Below, one piece after another: positions 11,346-23,900 of a stretch of 64,000 bases of DNA; position 1 is the first letter of the stretch, and each line of letters begins with the position of its first letter. The notes beneath the pieces are model-generated. The model ran no database searches and was not told where the DNA came from. It saw only the letters and a list, made by a program, of their open reading frames with translations. Both the position numbers and the translations under genes were made by a program. This DNA is from Melieria omissa (Eukaryota > Arthropoda > Insecta > Diptera > Ulidiidae): positions 29,582,298-29,646,297 of the forward strand of contig OZ020267.1 in the NCBI GenBank assembly GCA_963971225.1, given 5' to 3'.

Positions 11346-13489
11346 CGAACTTAAGTTCAATTCATGAGCCTTTACTGTGTCGACTCCTTCCTTTCTAACT
11401 TCCTTTCTACTGCTTTCCAATCATACAGGAATGAACCTTTGCTTTGAGTTACCCCACTCAAAAACCAAACCTGAGAAATTCTTTGCCCAACTTCTGCTTA
11501 CTTGTCAACCTTTATTTTTAAACAAAGCAACGAACTTCTCCAGAGTCCTTTTGCATAAATTCTATAAAATTTTTGTTTTGTGTTTTATTTTTAGTTAAAA
11601 AATTGATAATCTTCAACATTCCACTACAGACCAGTGAAGCATTAATATTGAAAATTGCCAGCAAGTTTGTGTGAAAATTATTTCCGAGAGAAACAAACAT
11701 GGCAACTTTTTTAGTATGAACGAAAATTGCATGTGACACGTTCACTGGCAAAGATGGAATTTTTAATATCAGCTAATTGAGTTGTGTGTGTTAGAAAATG
11801 CATTGCTGACACACAGCCAACGTCAAGTGAGAAGCAAAAAATTGCACGAAATTAATAAACAAATTGGCTGCGCGGAAGACAGGACAGCAGTAGCAAAGAA
11901 AGGGAACAATTCAAATCAGCCAAAAGCGAATGTGTGACTTAAAATGGCGCGAACGGAGACAGAAATAATGTGGCACAAAGAAAATTGCAAGACAACAACA
12001 ACAACAATACAAGCAATAATAATGCGGCCAATGCGCGAACGCGAAAAAAGTGCGCCAAGTGAAGTCAACCGGCGAACGAGCGAGGAGCACTTTGCCTGAT
12101 TGAGTTTGCAATACCTCGGCACTAGAATAGCAGTAACAATAAAAAACTGTAGTAACAACAACAACAAAAACAACTAGCATGAGTATTTATAATAATGCTG
12201 AAGTGCAATGTTAAGTGTAGAAAAGAAGCAAAAGCGGTGGTTTCTTGTGTGTTTTTAATATATTAAAAATTTTTATTAAAGCAGCAAAAAGCATAAAGCA
12301 AAAGATTAAATTGTGAAAAAAATCATATATGTATGTAGTCACTCTGTCTATGCTTAGGTTTGTGTGAACAACGGAAGAGCATTGTGGGGTTGACGGGCGG
12401 CAGAGGGGGGGATGCTAACAATATGCAAAACTGCATCGCCGTGGCATCTCGTAAATCAGTGTAAGTTGATCCCGGCGGTGAGCTTATTGCGGCTGCTTAT
12501 CTGCTTATGACAGCTTTCTGCCCTCGCCGAAGCACAGTTGAGCAAAAAAAACAAACGCTTTGTTGTTGGCTATTGGCTGCAGCACACACGAACACACACA
12601 CACACTCAGCCACGCATTCATGGGTGAGTATCCCAGCAGCCAGCAGACGTCAGCGAAACGCTACCAAAGTTGAATAAACATTGGGATACAACAGTCAGAT
12701 AGACAGACAGACGCACAAAGGCAGCCAACAAGCAGACAATGCGCCCAACTGCCGATCCAATCGTCTAATAGGCGTGAGTCCATTTTACTTTTTCGAGGGT
12801 TTCTCTAATATTTTTACGTGTTCTGACTAAGTTTCACTGAAGACGACTTGAATTTTAAAGCCCAAAAAATTCACTGTCAGCAAAAATCTGTCAAATATTT
12901 CTGAAGACTTATTACAATATTTCGTGATTTTCGTTTAATGCAGACTGGTAATTTTTTCGCTGACGGCAAGTTGCGCTTGACTGGTTTAACTGTCAAGGAC
13001 ATGACTTACGCTTTTGTTATACGCAATGCTTAACCGCCACTGTGGCCTCAGGCAATCACTGCGGTTTTTAGAATACCGCGAAAATTTGCCGCTTGATATG
13101 CATTTCATTAATTTATTTTCTATGGATTTTCCGAGAGTATGTAGGCAACATTTGGCAACCACTGGTGAGCAAAAACAATGCAGCTTAGCAAATTAATATG
13201 CAGCAAATTAATTAAGTTGGACGTTATCAGATGAACAAGGAAGCTTTAGCTAAGAAGGATTTCGATCTGATTAAAAGTTGTAATACAAAGGTGTAGTAAT
13301 TTTAAGCGGAAGCCTAGACTGCCTGGTATTGGAAAGCACAGCTTGAGAATACTTAATCTTTGTTTGATACGATTGTTTGAAGGCAGTTGATGTTTTCTTC
13401 GCATGCACATTTAAAATAATTAGCAGTTAGTTGCATACTTTCATTAGATACTTTCTGAGTTTTATTTGACTATCGACTTTGGTTGCTGG
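11346..13489. other. Spacer with CAA runs and a GC-richer patch, no gene recognised
   Basis: Short caacaa runs occur at about 11994-12010 and 12155-12172, and a CA-rich run at 12592-12605. Overlapping minus-strand frames at 11911-12180 are Val/Cys-rich products of these runs. A GC-richer stretch spans 12380-12780. Nothing here supports a gene. Confidence 0.4.
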
Positions 13490-15040
13490 ATAATATGATT
13501 TTTCTAAAACATAATTGATACTTTCTGAACAAATTTTATGCCTCTTGGTCTGAGCTTGATGCCTTTACAAGTACATTTGTGGCATCCTGAAGTAAATTTA
13601 ACTGTTCTGAAATAAATTTGACGCCTTCGGAAGCACAGCTATTGCATTGCTTTGAATATATTAAGACACATCTCTACTGTGACATAAACTTGAAGCATTA
13701 TGAAATACATTTGATGCATCCTGAAGTAAGTTTGGCTATTTGAAAGAACATTTTAGGCCTTCGGAAGCGCAGCTATTGCATTGCTTTGAATATATTTAAC
13801 AAACCTTTACTCTGAAATGAATTTGATGCATCCTGGAGTAAATTTGTGTATTCTGAAATAAATTTTATGCCTTCAAAAGCATATTTATGGCTTCCTTTTG
13901 AATACAGTTAAACCATTTGGTGCTTATACATAGGTTTGATACATTATCAAATCAATTTGATGTCTTTCAAAGTAACATAAATGCATCTGACATGAATTTG
14001 ATGCATCTTGAAGAAAATTTTTGTATTCTGAAATACATTTGATGCCTTCAGAAGCACATTTATGGCTTCCCTCTGAATATAGTTAAGCTTTTCGGTACTT
14101 ATACATAGACTTAATACATTATCAAATCAATTTGATGTCTTTGTTAAGTAAATTTGATGTATTACATTATACATTAGACACCTCGAAGTGATTTGGATAC
14201 TTTTTTGAATATATATTTTAATATTTTAACACTAATTTGATGCATTAAGAAATAAAATTGAATTTTTTTAAATAAATTTAATATCTCCTGACTTAAATTT
14301 GATTTATTTTGAAGTTTTTTAATGCTCTTAAAGCATATTTTATAGCTCTGAGGTACGCTTGATGCTTATTGACATTAATTTGATACATTATGAATTTCAT
14401 TTGATGCCTTCTACAATTGACTTGATGTCGTCTGACATATATATGACACACTTTTAAGCTATTTGACACACTTATTCTGGAGCCAGTTTGACAATTCTGA
14501 GAATCATTTGAAACCTTTTGAGCTACATTTGAAATTCGAATGAATTTTATCCATTAATTCTGTTGATTATAGTTTTACCTTTCGCTACTCTGGCATAGAT
14601 TTGATGCATTATCTTATTTAATGCCTTTTTAAGTAAATTTAAAGTATTCAGACTCAAAGTTGATGAGTCTTGAATTTTATTTAATAAAGCATATTTGATA
14701 ACTCTGAGATGCATTTGATGATTTTCGAAGTGAAATTGAGGCTTCCTGCTTCATATTTGACTAGTTTTACATCAACTTAATGCCTATTGAAGTCAAATGA
14801 ATATCGTTTTAAGTAAATTTGATATATTTTGAAGTAAATTTGAACCTTTCTGATTCAGAATTCACTATTTTGACATGGATGTCATGCTTATTAAAATAAA
14901 TTTAATGTCTTTTTAAGTAAGTTTTATATAATTTGAAGTACATTTAATGCTTCTTAAGCATTTTTGCTTAATTAATTTTAATTTTTGCTAAGTAAAACAG
15001 GGGTTTTTTGATATATATTTCACAATTTTGATAGAAATTT
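13490..15040. repeat. Degenerate short-unit array (about 25-35 bp units with TTGATGC)
   Basis: For 1.5 kb the sequence is made of diverged units built on tttgatgcattctgaagtaa and variants, such as tttgatgccttc and gaagcacattt, mixed with at-rich spacers. Longer units also recur: gaagcacagctattgcattg appears at about 13631 and 13764. The array continues after inserted elements at 15.8-17.4 kb and 18.37-18.48 kb. It has satellite-like character and no coding role. Confidence 0.8.
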
Positions 15041-15800
15041 TATTTTATTTTTTTTTTTTTTTTTTAAACTCAAACAAACGCGCAGGGGATGACCCCTATT
15101 AATGCGATGCATTGCGTTGGTTCAGGAAGGATATAAAGGTTAGGAGATAGGGTTAAGAGTGAAGTGGTTATGGACTCTTGCCTTGAACCCATCGAGATCA
15201 TAAGTGCTGGGGAAGATATCCGCAGGGAGACCATTCCACAGCCGCGCTGTGCGGGCCAGAAACGAACTTTCTCTGTAATGCGTAGTGCGCTGGAACATCG
15301 TTTCAACGTGGAATGCATGAGCGCCAGTGTTCAAACGGGTTGCCCGTGGGAATACCCGGAGTGATGGCATCAGACTGCTCATCTCCACTGAGCAATTACC
15401 GAAAAAGTATCGGTAGAATAACACCACACATGCCACGTTTCGACGATGCTCCAAGGAGTCAATAGAGCTGGATGCCCTACTGTCCCCTATAAGTTTAATC
15501 GCACGGTTTTGCACCCGGTCCAGGAGGTCCAAATGGGTTTTTGAAGCCCCCGCCCACAGGTGCGAGTTAAACTCCATTTTAGGTCGGATATAAGTGGTAT
15601 AAATAATGCGGAGATCGGACGGGGTGAAATATTTTTTGCACCGCTTTAAGAAGCCGAGGCACTTGGCTGCTTCTTTCGACACGCCAAAAATATGATCGTT
15701 CCAACGAAGATCATTCTTAATGGACATGCCCAGAACATCAAGAGCTGCCGATGATGCTAAATTAGTTTGAAGCCTTCTGTAGTTAATTTGAAAAAATTTT
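15041..15800 (-). mobile_element. 5'-truncated non-LTR retrotransposon with poly(A) tail
   Basis: The plus-strand T-run at about 15041-15065 is the poly(A) tail of a minus-strand element. It follows the 3' end of an ORF2-like frame. Array sequence lies on both sides, so the element inserted into the repeat array. The 5' end is cut near 15800, typical of target-primed reverse transcription. I could not identify a clear target-site duplication. Confidence 0.85.
15164..15790 (-). pseudogene. Non-LTR ORF2 C-terminal region (jockey/CR1-like)
   Basis: The minus strand encodes about 200 residues of the region after the reverse transcriptase palm. Segments include YLxGxx-like VLGMSIKNDLRWNDHI near the start, IIYTTYIRPKMEFNSHLWAG, LDLLDRVQNRAIKLIGD, and a C-terminus with FLARTARLWNGLP and YDLDGFKARVHNHF. 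These match the thumb and C-terminal region of jockey/CR1-type elements. The catalytic YADD motif lies upstream of the truncation and is absent. The first ~15 residues of the open frame read into the flanking array. The frame is long and uninterrupted, so this insertion is relatively young. A decayed second copy is at 49.7-49.9 kb. Confidence 0.9.
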
Positions 15801-15825
15801 TGGAACATTTTACAATACATTTGAT

Positions 15826-16960
15826 ACTTTTTGATGCATATTTGACAATTCTGAGAAACTTTGCATACTTCTTGATTATCTTATTTGAAACATTTTACAA
15901 TACATTTGATGCTTTTTGAAGCATATTTGACATTTCTGAGAAACTGTTGATACCTTTTGAGTTGCATTTGGCATTTTTTTTTTAATCTGAGGTAAATTTG
16001 ATGTTTTCTAACATAACATTTGAAACATTTTGCAATACATTTGATGCTTTTTGAAGCATATTTGACAATTCTGAGAAACTGTTGATACCTTTTGAGTTGC
16101 ATTTGGATTTATTTAAATCTGAAATAAATTTTATGTTTTCTAACATAAAATTTTAAACATTTTGCAATACATTTGATACTTTTTGAAGCATATTTGACAA
16201 TTCTGAGAGCATGTTGATAGCTTTTGAGTTGCATTTGCATTTGTTTTTAATCTGAAGTAAATTTGATGTCTCCTAACATAAAATTTGAAACATTTTGCAA
16301 TGCGTTTGATGCTTTTTGAAGCATATTTGACACTTCTGAGAACCTGTTGATACCTTTTGAGTTGCATTTGGAATTTTTTTAAAATCTGAAGTAAATTTGA
16401 TGTTTTCTAACATAAATTTGAAACATTTTGCAATACATTTGATACTTTTTGAAGCATATTTGACAATTCTGAGAGCATGTTGATAGCTTTTGAGTTGCAT
16501 TTGCATTTGTTTTTAATCCGAAGTAAATTTGATGTCTCCTAACATAAAATTTTAAACATTTTGCAATACATTTGATACTTTTTGATGCATATTTGACAAT
16601 TTTGAGAATCTGTTGATACCTTTTGAGTTGCATTTGCTTTTTTTTTAATCTGAAGTAAATTTGATGTCTCATAACATAAAATTTGAAACATTTTGCAATA
16701 CGTTTGATGCTTTTTGAAGCATGTTTGACAATTCTGAGAACCTGTTGATACCTTTTGAGTTGCATTTGCATTTTTTTTTTTAATTTGAAGTAAATTTGAT
16801 GTTTTCTAACATAAATTTGAAACATTTTGCAATATGTTTGATGCTTTTTGAAGCATATTTGACAATTCTGAGAAACTGTTGATAACTCTTGAGGTATATT
16901 TGAGACTTTGTTTAATTTCAAGTAAATTTGATGTAAATAAATAAATCATTTTTGATTAAT
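15826..16960. repeat. 133-bp tandem repeat, about eight copies
   Basis: The block cattttgcaatacatttgat recurs at 15891, 16025, 16158, 16291, 16424, 16557, 16689 and 16823, spacing 132-134 bp. Each unit also carries gaagcatatttgac, gataccttttgagttgcatt and a T-run. Variant features (gagagcatgttgatagc and tgcatttgtttttaatc) appear about 266 bp apart near 16205 and 16471, suggesting a two-unit higher-order repeat. Minus-strand frames of 73-180 codons across the array are by-products of the repeat. Confidence 0.95.
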
Positions 16961-17378
16961 CTGAGATACATTTGATGCTTTTCGAAGCAAATCACAGGCT
17001 TCCTGACTTATATTTCGTTTTATTTGATGCTTCATATTGCTGATTTGATGCTTTCTGAAATGTATTTGATGTCTTTTGAAATGATTTTTATGCATTTTAA
17101 AGGACATTTGATGCTTCTGAAGCGTGTTTGGAAATTTTAAGATTGACATACATCTTGAAATTCTTTCTGAAATTTAATTCACAATTTCGACAGTAAAAAT
17201 TTGTTTATTAAAAATCGATTTGATACCTAATGAAGCACATTTGATGTATCGTCAGGCAAAGTTTATTTCTTTATGAACTATATTTACTTTTATTTACTAT
17301 ATTTATTTATTTTTTAATATTTTTATTAAATTTTTATTTTGTAGATTAACGAAAATTATTTGAATATTTTGATGCATC
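16961..17378. repeat. Right part of the degenerate TTGATGC array
   Basis: Short diverged units such as catttgatgcttctgaag and tgatgctttctgaaatgtat continue to about 17260, then grade into AT-rich sequence. The array is interrupted at 17379 by the TTAA-flanked element and resumes at 18366-18480, where gatataatgcattct and cacatttaatgtttcctgaa are visible. Confidence 0.7.
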
Positions 17379-17382
17379 TTAA

Positions 17383-18361
17383 CACTCTGATGCCCAACAA
17401 GGTCCGTAGGGACCTATGGCGTTTTAAAATCCGCGGCATTTCAATACGGGGGGAGTGATGAGCTTGAGACTTTATGACTTCTATAAATGGAATGTTTAGA
17501 AGCTGTTAAAATAGATTTCGGCAAGATTGCATGTATTTTACTACCATAACTATCGCATTGAAGTCATTTAGGGCGTCGATGACCGACAAGGTCCGCAGGG
17601 ACCTTGTAGGTAGCTCCATGTAATTTGATTTTATTTTTTGTTAGTAACTATAAATAGTTAGTGCCAAATATTGATAGCAGCACAATTTCAAATAAATCAT
17701 TGAAATTAAAATACGTACGGTGATTGGGATCAAATTTATATGCCGCCGTACGCGCTTTCATAACTGAGCATGAGTGAACAACAAGCAGTAATGCAGACTT
17801 TGGTTAGATATTTGGAAAACAATGAAGAACCTTATTCATTCACCGAGAGACAAATTACAAAGATTTCTTGCCATACAATGAAACATATGATGCTGAAGTT
17901 GAACTGAATGTCACTCTGGCGGTTAAAGCTGACTCCGACGACGATGATCAAACTCCATTATTTAATTTGATAATGGCTGAAGGTATTGCCTAAGTATATA
18001 TACAAATGATGAAAAACTGAATAAAAATAAAAATAAATATATATAAAAACCCATTACTCTAAAAAAAAAATGCCATACTTGCAGCGGCATAGATGCATGA
18101 ACAGCTAAAGCAAAGTTAGGCAACTAAATGCAATTATTTTGTATTGTATACGTTTTTACCTATCTGTCTGTAGTAACAAATACACATGTGTTTATAAAAA
18201 AATATACACGAAGCTTAACTTTTTTGCTCTCCAAACACATCTACACACATTTTGTAACCCTACATTATAAAATTACACATCTTATATGCAATATTACAAA
18301 AAAGGTCCCTGGGGACCTTGTTGGGCTTTGACCGTGTAAAAAATTATCGGTTATCGGAGTG
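17383..18361 (+). mobile_element. piggyBac-like element, non-autonomous, TTAA target duplication
   Basis: The 979-bp segment is flanked by TTAA at 17379-17382 and 18362-18365. Its ends are short inverted repeats (cactctgat at 17383, and the reverse complement of cactccgat at the right end). A longer subterminal inverted repeat, gcccaacaaggtcc, lies at 17392-17405 and, inverted and further from the end, near 18313-18326. TTAA targets with asymmetric subterminal repeats are typical of piggyBac. Three copies of a GGTCC(N)GGGACC palindrome occur at about 17401, 17591 and 18304. No transposase core is present. Confidence 0.85.
17772..17992 (+). pseudogene. Remnant of an element-encoded acidic N-terminus
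   Basis: Inside the TTAA-flanked element an ATG at 17772 opens MSEQQAVMQTLVRYLENNEE and YSFTERQITKISCH. After a frame change it continues YNETYDAEVELN and KADSDDDDQTPLFNL, then stops at about 17990. An acidic N-terminal segment before the catalytic domain is usual in piggyBac transposases, so this may be the leftover N-terminus after loss of the core. I do not recognise specific residues; the assignment rests on context. Confidence 0.35.
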
Positions 18362-18480
18362 TTAAGAAGATATAATGCATTCTAAACTAAATTTATGTAT
18401 CAAAATATAGTTTAGGTCTTTCGATGTACAGTTTCCTACTTTCAAGCACATTTAATGTTTCCTGAAGATGATTTGATTTT

Positions 18481-20555
18481 TGTTGACGCATTCTGGGAAA
18501 ACAAAGAATACAAAATTGAAAAACCTTTCACTCTGCCCTCACTGCACTTGACTACAATTATTATTATACTTTTCTTCAAATTACAATAAACCCACAATCT
18601 TGTACATCTGCATAGATTCCAATAAATCACATATTGTTTTTTGAATAATTAATGTTATTGTTGTGTTCCATGGGATTTAGCCAGCCAGCCCCTCGAACGC
18701 CACCAAGAAGAAACCCAAATCTGCTTCCAATTACTTCAAAATTTCCCTCAACAAAATGCCGCAAAATCACAAAACTCACTTACGGCCAAACGACGCTCAC
18801 TCACCCAAGTCCACACCCATGCCTCACCGCCCCCACCCACCCGAAACAAGTCGTGCAAGGCGCCAGCTAACCAACCAACCAACCGACCGCATAACCATGC
18901 CGAAAATTTCATAACAATGATGATGGCCGCGCTAAATCCGGTGCGCCGCATTTTCGACCGTTTCCAAAACAGTCACGTAATTCCGTCAGTAATAATCACT
19001 AAAGTTTGGCGTTCGGATTTCGTCTTTGCCGCTGCTGCTGCAGTGCGCTTCGCATCAAGACAGAGTGTTATACTTGTTCTAGCTGTTGTGGTTGTTGTTG
19101 TTGTGTTTGTTGTTATTGCCCGAAAAGCTTATAAAAATTGCAAGACATCCGCATTCGCATTCCACATTGAGCGCTCGTCGACTTCAGCGCCGCTACTTCA
19201 TTTGGCAGGCGAAGGTGCGCACTAGTCTTGTTGTTGTTGTTGTTATCCTTGTTATGTTTGTATGTACGCGTGTGTGTGTGTGTGTGTGTTGCAAAATTGC
19301 AGTTACTTTTCGTAAATTATTTGCGCGCACTTTGATGCTTGCAAAACCTCTACATTCCCACTTCCCAGTTTGATGCGTGTGGAGTGTCGGAGGACGAAGG
19401 ACGAAGAACGCAAAGCTAAAAGACTTTATTTACATTTCACGCGCACGCCGCCGTCGTGATTTACTTTTTAGCTTAAATTCATTTTAGACATTATTTTATT
19501 TTATGTGCAGCGCGTAGTCGTGCACAGACGCAGACACGGACAGACACCGCAGCGGTAGTGTTCAGGGAGTTTGCCGGTTGGACGGTCGGTCGGCGCGTAC
19601 TAGTTTGGCTTATTTATGCAACTGCACGTGCGTCGAGTTTTTTACGACTCAAATGTTGCGTGATCTAAATTAAAGTAAAATTTATAGTTTATGAGTTCGT
19701 GTTAATGGTTTGTGGGTGCGCGCCGCATGGCCAACAATCAATTTGGCAAATCTCGGCGGACGGACGGGTGGGTGTAAAGTTACATGCGACTAGCCGAAAG
19801 TGCTGCTAAGACATTAATTTTTTTTTACAACTTCTGTCATTAGCCGAAAGATTTCGGCAAAGTTTTTGACGCTTGAGGCTACCTTAGTCAAGTAGCCCAA
19901 GTATTTAGTAGTCTCCAAAGTAGTTGGAACGGCGTGAGTTGTTGGTCATAATGATTTTTGTTGTGCGTGAGCAATAACAAGGAATTGTAATAAAATTTTA
20001 TTATAATAATTATTTTTTAAATATGAAATATTTCGCATATGTAATATTAGTGTATTTCTAAAAATAAATAGAAAAGGTTTTTTGAGGTAATAGCTCGAAA
20101 ACATTGTTGACGGCCACACAACTTTTAGATGACTTTGGCTTCAATCGCTGCCGTGTAGTCTACTACTTTCTTACAATGAAAGCGGCAGCAATGTCATCAC
20201 AATTACGGAAGATCACAAATTGGAAAATGTTTACGCACTTTCTCTGTTAAGTCTGTATCCATTTTATTGTTCCACAAACATGACATGGTCAAACATGTCT
20301 CATTCAATAGAGGACCTCAGTAGATAAGAAAGTACCAAGGAATTTTTTCCGAGATGTTCGATTTTTTTTGTAAATGCTTTTCATAATATTTTTCAAAAAA
20401 GGATATAGTTTATTTGACTTGATATCATTAGCTTTCATTTGACTTAACAATTATTTTTTTCTGACATTTGAGTCAAAAGATATGATGTTTTAAAAGTTTC
20501 AGTAAGGGACACTAAGCCGCCACCTTTAACTACATTAAAAAAACTCGAACATCCC
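18481..20555. other. Spacer; GC-rich stretches at 18.7-19.2 and 19.4-19.8 kb, no gene assigned
   Basis: This region has two GC-richer stretches unlike the adjoining AT-rich DNA: about 18690-19220 (with open frames on both strands, none recognisable) and about 19380-19800. TTG runs occur at 19090-19105 and 19230-19245 and a (TG)n at 19269-19288. The sequence could hold a 5' exon or regulatory DNA of a neighbouring gene, but nothing decides it. 19800-20555 is AT-rich and empty. Confidence 0.35.
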
Positions 20556-20985
20556 TTAGGTTAGGTTAGGTTAGGTTAGGTTAAAGTGGCTGCCTAGGCA
20601 CGGGACTTGCCGAAAGACACACTTAGGCCACATAAAGGACCCATTGTGATACCACGAAAAGGGAGTGATCTGACTTACTGCAAGTTAAGTGCCTATACAA
20701 GCCATTTTGTTTTGTGGATAAAACTTAGCAAGTCCCTAATGTTGACTGATCTAAGGTCATCCAGGTTGTCGAAGAAAGTAGAGCCTAAGGCTTTCCATCT
20801 TCGTATAGAGAGAGCCGGGCAGTGACAAAGGAGGTGACTGATTGACTCTTCCTCCTCCACATTGTGACAGCTACGGCAAAAGTCCCGACTGTCAAGACCC
20901 AATCTGTAGGCATGACGGCCAAAGGTACAATGTTCCGTAAGAATCGAGACGATCGTACTGATGTGTCCCTTGTCCTTCGAAATTT
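20556..20985 (-). mobile_element. 5'-truncated RNase-H-type LINE with (AACCT)n tail
   Basis: The minus-strand element holds the last ~100 codons of ORF2, a ~100-bp 3' UTR and a terminal repeat. The UTR contains GTGGTATCACAATGGGTC (plus coordinates 20638-20655) and GGCCTAAGTGTG (20618-20629), both shared with other copies in the window. The 3' end is 5.6 copies of AACCT, seen on the plus strand as ttagg repeats at 20556-20583. The 5' end is cut near 20985. Confidence 0.9.
20693..20982 (-). pseudogene. LINE ORF2 C-terminal zinc-knuckle fragment
   Basis: The frame is open from the truncation to the stop. It reads HISTIVSILTEHCTFGRHAY, RLGLDSRDFCRSCHNVEEEE, ISHLLCHCPALSIRRWKALG and ends DLLSFIHKTKWLV. 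The Cys/His array CRSC...HLLCHC is the nucleic-acid-binding motif at the ORF2 C-terminus of RNase-H-bearing non-LTR elements. Only the C-terminus survives; RT and RNase H are missing. The absence of stops suggests a fairly recent insertion. Confidence 0.9.
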
Positions 20986-23900
20986 TTTTTTTTAATTTGT
21001 TGCACTGTGTAATTTTTAAAACTAGGAAATTCTAACTCAATAACTTTTTTTTGTGTTTTATTATTTTTATTGTTGTTCAAAACACAATAAGTATGTAAGT
21101 AAAACGTTAACAAAAGCTTTTTTTTTTTAAGTAATGCCAATTGATTAGTTTTGTAGACTACAGAATAGAAAAAGATTGTAAGGATAGCCACAACTATGTT
21201 CGGTGATCGTGTAGCCGTGCCGTCGTCAAAGTAATCGCTCCCATAAGATAGTTCTGATTATATATTTTGCCAATGGGGTCCTGTCGCTGCCATTGTCAAT
21301 GTGTTTGGAGCAGTAGTGCACGCAAAGGAAGTCTAAGGGATTCAAACTAGAGCTCAAAACTATCCGGACTTCGGACCGTCCGGATATTGAGTCCGAAGTT
21401 TGAGTTGTGACAGTGTTGAGAAAAAAAGAACGAAATTTGCAATTGTGTGAGGGAAAGTCAAACGTCCGAACGGACCTCATGCACTGGCTCGGGGACTTCA
21501 AGTCCCATAAAAGCAAAAGTTGGGGGGTATATTGCCAATCAATGAACCGTCCAAACGAGGTACCAATGGTTGCAATCGGTAAAACCCATATTGGCACTAT
21601 GTGATAAGATGTATAGAAAAAGGATGTAAAAATCGAATGTTCAAAGCACTGTAGAAAGTTCATATGAACCAAGAAGACACAGTTTGCATGTTGTTTGGGA
21701 TTGTCCGGACTTTATTTGAAGCTCTAGTTCCAACCCTCTCAATAGGTTGTAACTATCAAGCATATCGGATAGTAAATATGATTTCAATCCTTGTGTTGGT
21801 TCAAAAGTTGTTTACAGAACTCACTCAAAATGAAATCCTGTTTGAGCCACTGATTCGGGACATAACTTAAGCCTTAAATAGAATGGAAGACGATAATGGA
21901 CCGTTGGCTTAGATATACAGTTAGTGCATTAGATTACTATTGGTTTGAATGCGAACTAAGCCAATCAGTGATGCACAAAGGATTTCATTTTGGGGGCGAC
22001 GATTCTGTACAAACTTCGGAACCCAATACCTGTTGAAAAAATATTTGTCACCCAGAAGGGGACGAAGGAGTTTGAAACCTTTTGCGTGCGCCAGTGTAGC
22101 CAATATTTAATGCACAAAAAGCAATCTTCCGGTTGGTGTTCAATGAATTAAAATCCCCTTAGAAAAAAGAATTGCAATTTGGAATCAGCAACTTGAACTA
22201 TGTAATTTTAATTTTGACACGTGATCAAAGAGATTTTAGGTTTTAACATACTTACTTTTCAAGAAAATTTGTTATACATTTTCAAGGATATAAAGGATTA
22301 AAATTTTCAAAGGACCTTTTTACATCCTTTTTTTACAAATAGATAAAAAATCAATGTTATTTAAATTTTTGAGCTTTTCCTCTTTCATTTGATATACATA
22401 TCGCCATATTTTAACGAGGCTAAGTATTTTGTATATTTTTTTTATTTTTTATCCCCTTCAAAATTTTGAAGTTCTTTTCAAAGGACAAAGGATGTAGAAA
22501 TGAATAACTGAATACGCAGTATTACTATGTTTGGTCTCTAGTTTCACGCCCATATGGATTTTTTCCAGTGTGAAAAATGGTGTCGCACAGTGTAATAGGT
22601 TGCCAGAGTATTAGTAGAGTAGTAAAGCAAGAGTATTTTAAAAAAATTGAAACTGTCTCAAATGCCTAAACTTGAGCTCTTCATAGTTTTTTAACAGCAG
22701 TGACAAAGATTGACATCCTTGACCTGTGGCCTAAAATAAAAAAACTCACTCGAAACTACATTCTTCCATAAAGCATAGTTATTCTCACAAAAAAAAAACT
22801 AATTCGTTTGAATGAATAATTTTTTAACCAACAAAAGAAAAGAATAACAACTTTGCTACAGAACCAGATCCACCTGGCTTATATACACAACTCATCACAA
22901 CTTCCGAACTTCAGTAAAACAAACAGTCAGAAATAACAATTCGCTAACAATTTTAAAAAATTCCCAAAGGCAAAAACTTTATTTAATTGCATGATTGACT
23001 AAAGCCATCAACAGATACTTTAACACTGCTGCGCACTTTTGCAAATGCTTCCAAAATCGAAAAAGAAGCAAAGTGAGAGAAGGCAAACAGTTGCAGCAGA
23101 GCAAAGAAACACGTGTAAACTTTTACGAATGAAATCGTTGCTAGCAGAGAAAAAATAAAAAATAAACGTTAAAATTGAATGAAAAAAACATATTCGACAA
23201 AATTATGAGAATTTTCAATTTGAATTTATCAACGCTTGGCAATATGCAACAACAACGATAGGAGTGAATAAAGGAGGGGTGACTGTGGGGGGGGGGGGAG
23301 TGGGGCAAAGAATGAGCAGCGGCTGAAGAAGCAGCAAAGCGTGGTGAAAAAGCAAACTTTTGTCTTAAACTTTCGAGCAGCTGCACAGTGCTTGCCACAA
23401 TTGGCGTACAATAGCAACAACAATAAGAAAAAATAAAAGGGCGAAGCAGAAGCCAATGGCAACAACAACAATATGACAATAACAATAACTTGACTGCGTT
23501 GGCATTCAAACATTTCAATACCAATTTACAATACGTTTAACAATTCAATTGCCGAGTTGGCTCAGGAAGAAGAAGCAGCAGGAAGAGCACAAAGCGGTGA
23601 ATGAAATGAACGTAAGAAGAGGAAGACAATAGCAAAAGTTGAAGTAGTCGTCAGAGGCAAAGAATCAGCGTTGGCGTTGGCGTAGAAAAGTGTGGTGCTT
23701 GAAGAGACAGAAAGTGTGTGGTTGTGGGTGTTGGTGTAGGTGTGAGTCTGAGTCTGTGTGTGTGTGTGATGTCAGTGAAAGTCAATTGAAAGTGGTAAGC
23801 GGATACTTTGCCCGCTTCACAGTGATTTCAACGCGCTTTTATTGCATTTGTCTCACTCACACATACAAACAAATCAAATATATATTGTAGGTTCATACTA

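Noticed and set aside
15881..17149. Minus-strand frames of 67-180 codons with repeated KRYQQ...SIKCIAKCFK peptides
   Set aside because: They are translations of the 133-bp tandem repeat; frame and length vary between units and no protein family is matched.
20556..20583. True telomere or internal telomeric repeat
   Set aside because: Only 5.6 TTAGG units, directly at the 3' end of a LINE. It is explained as the element's tail.
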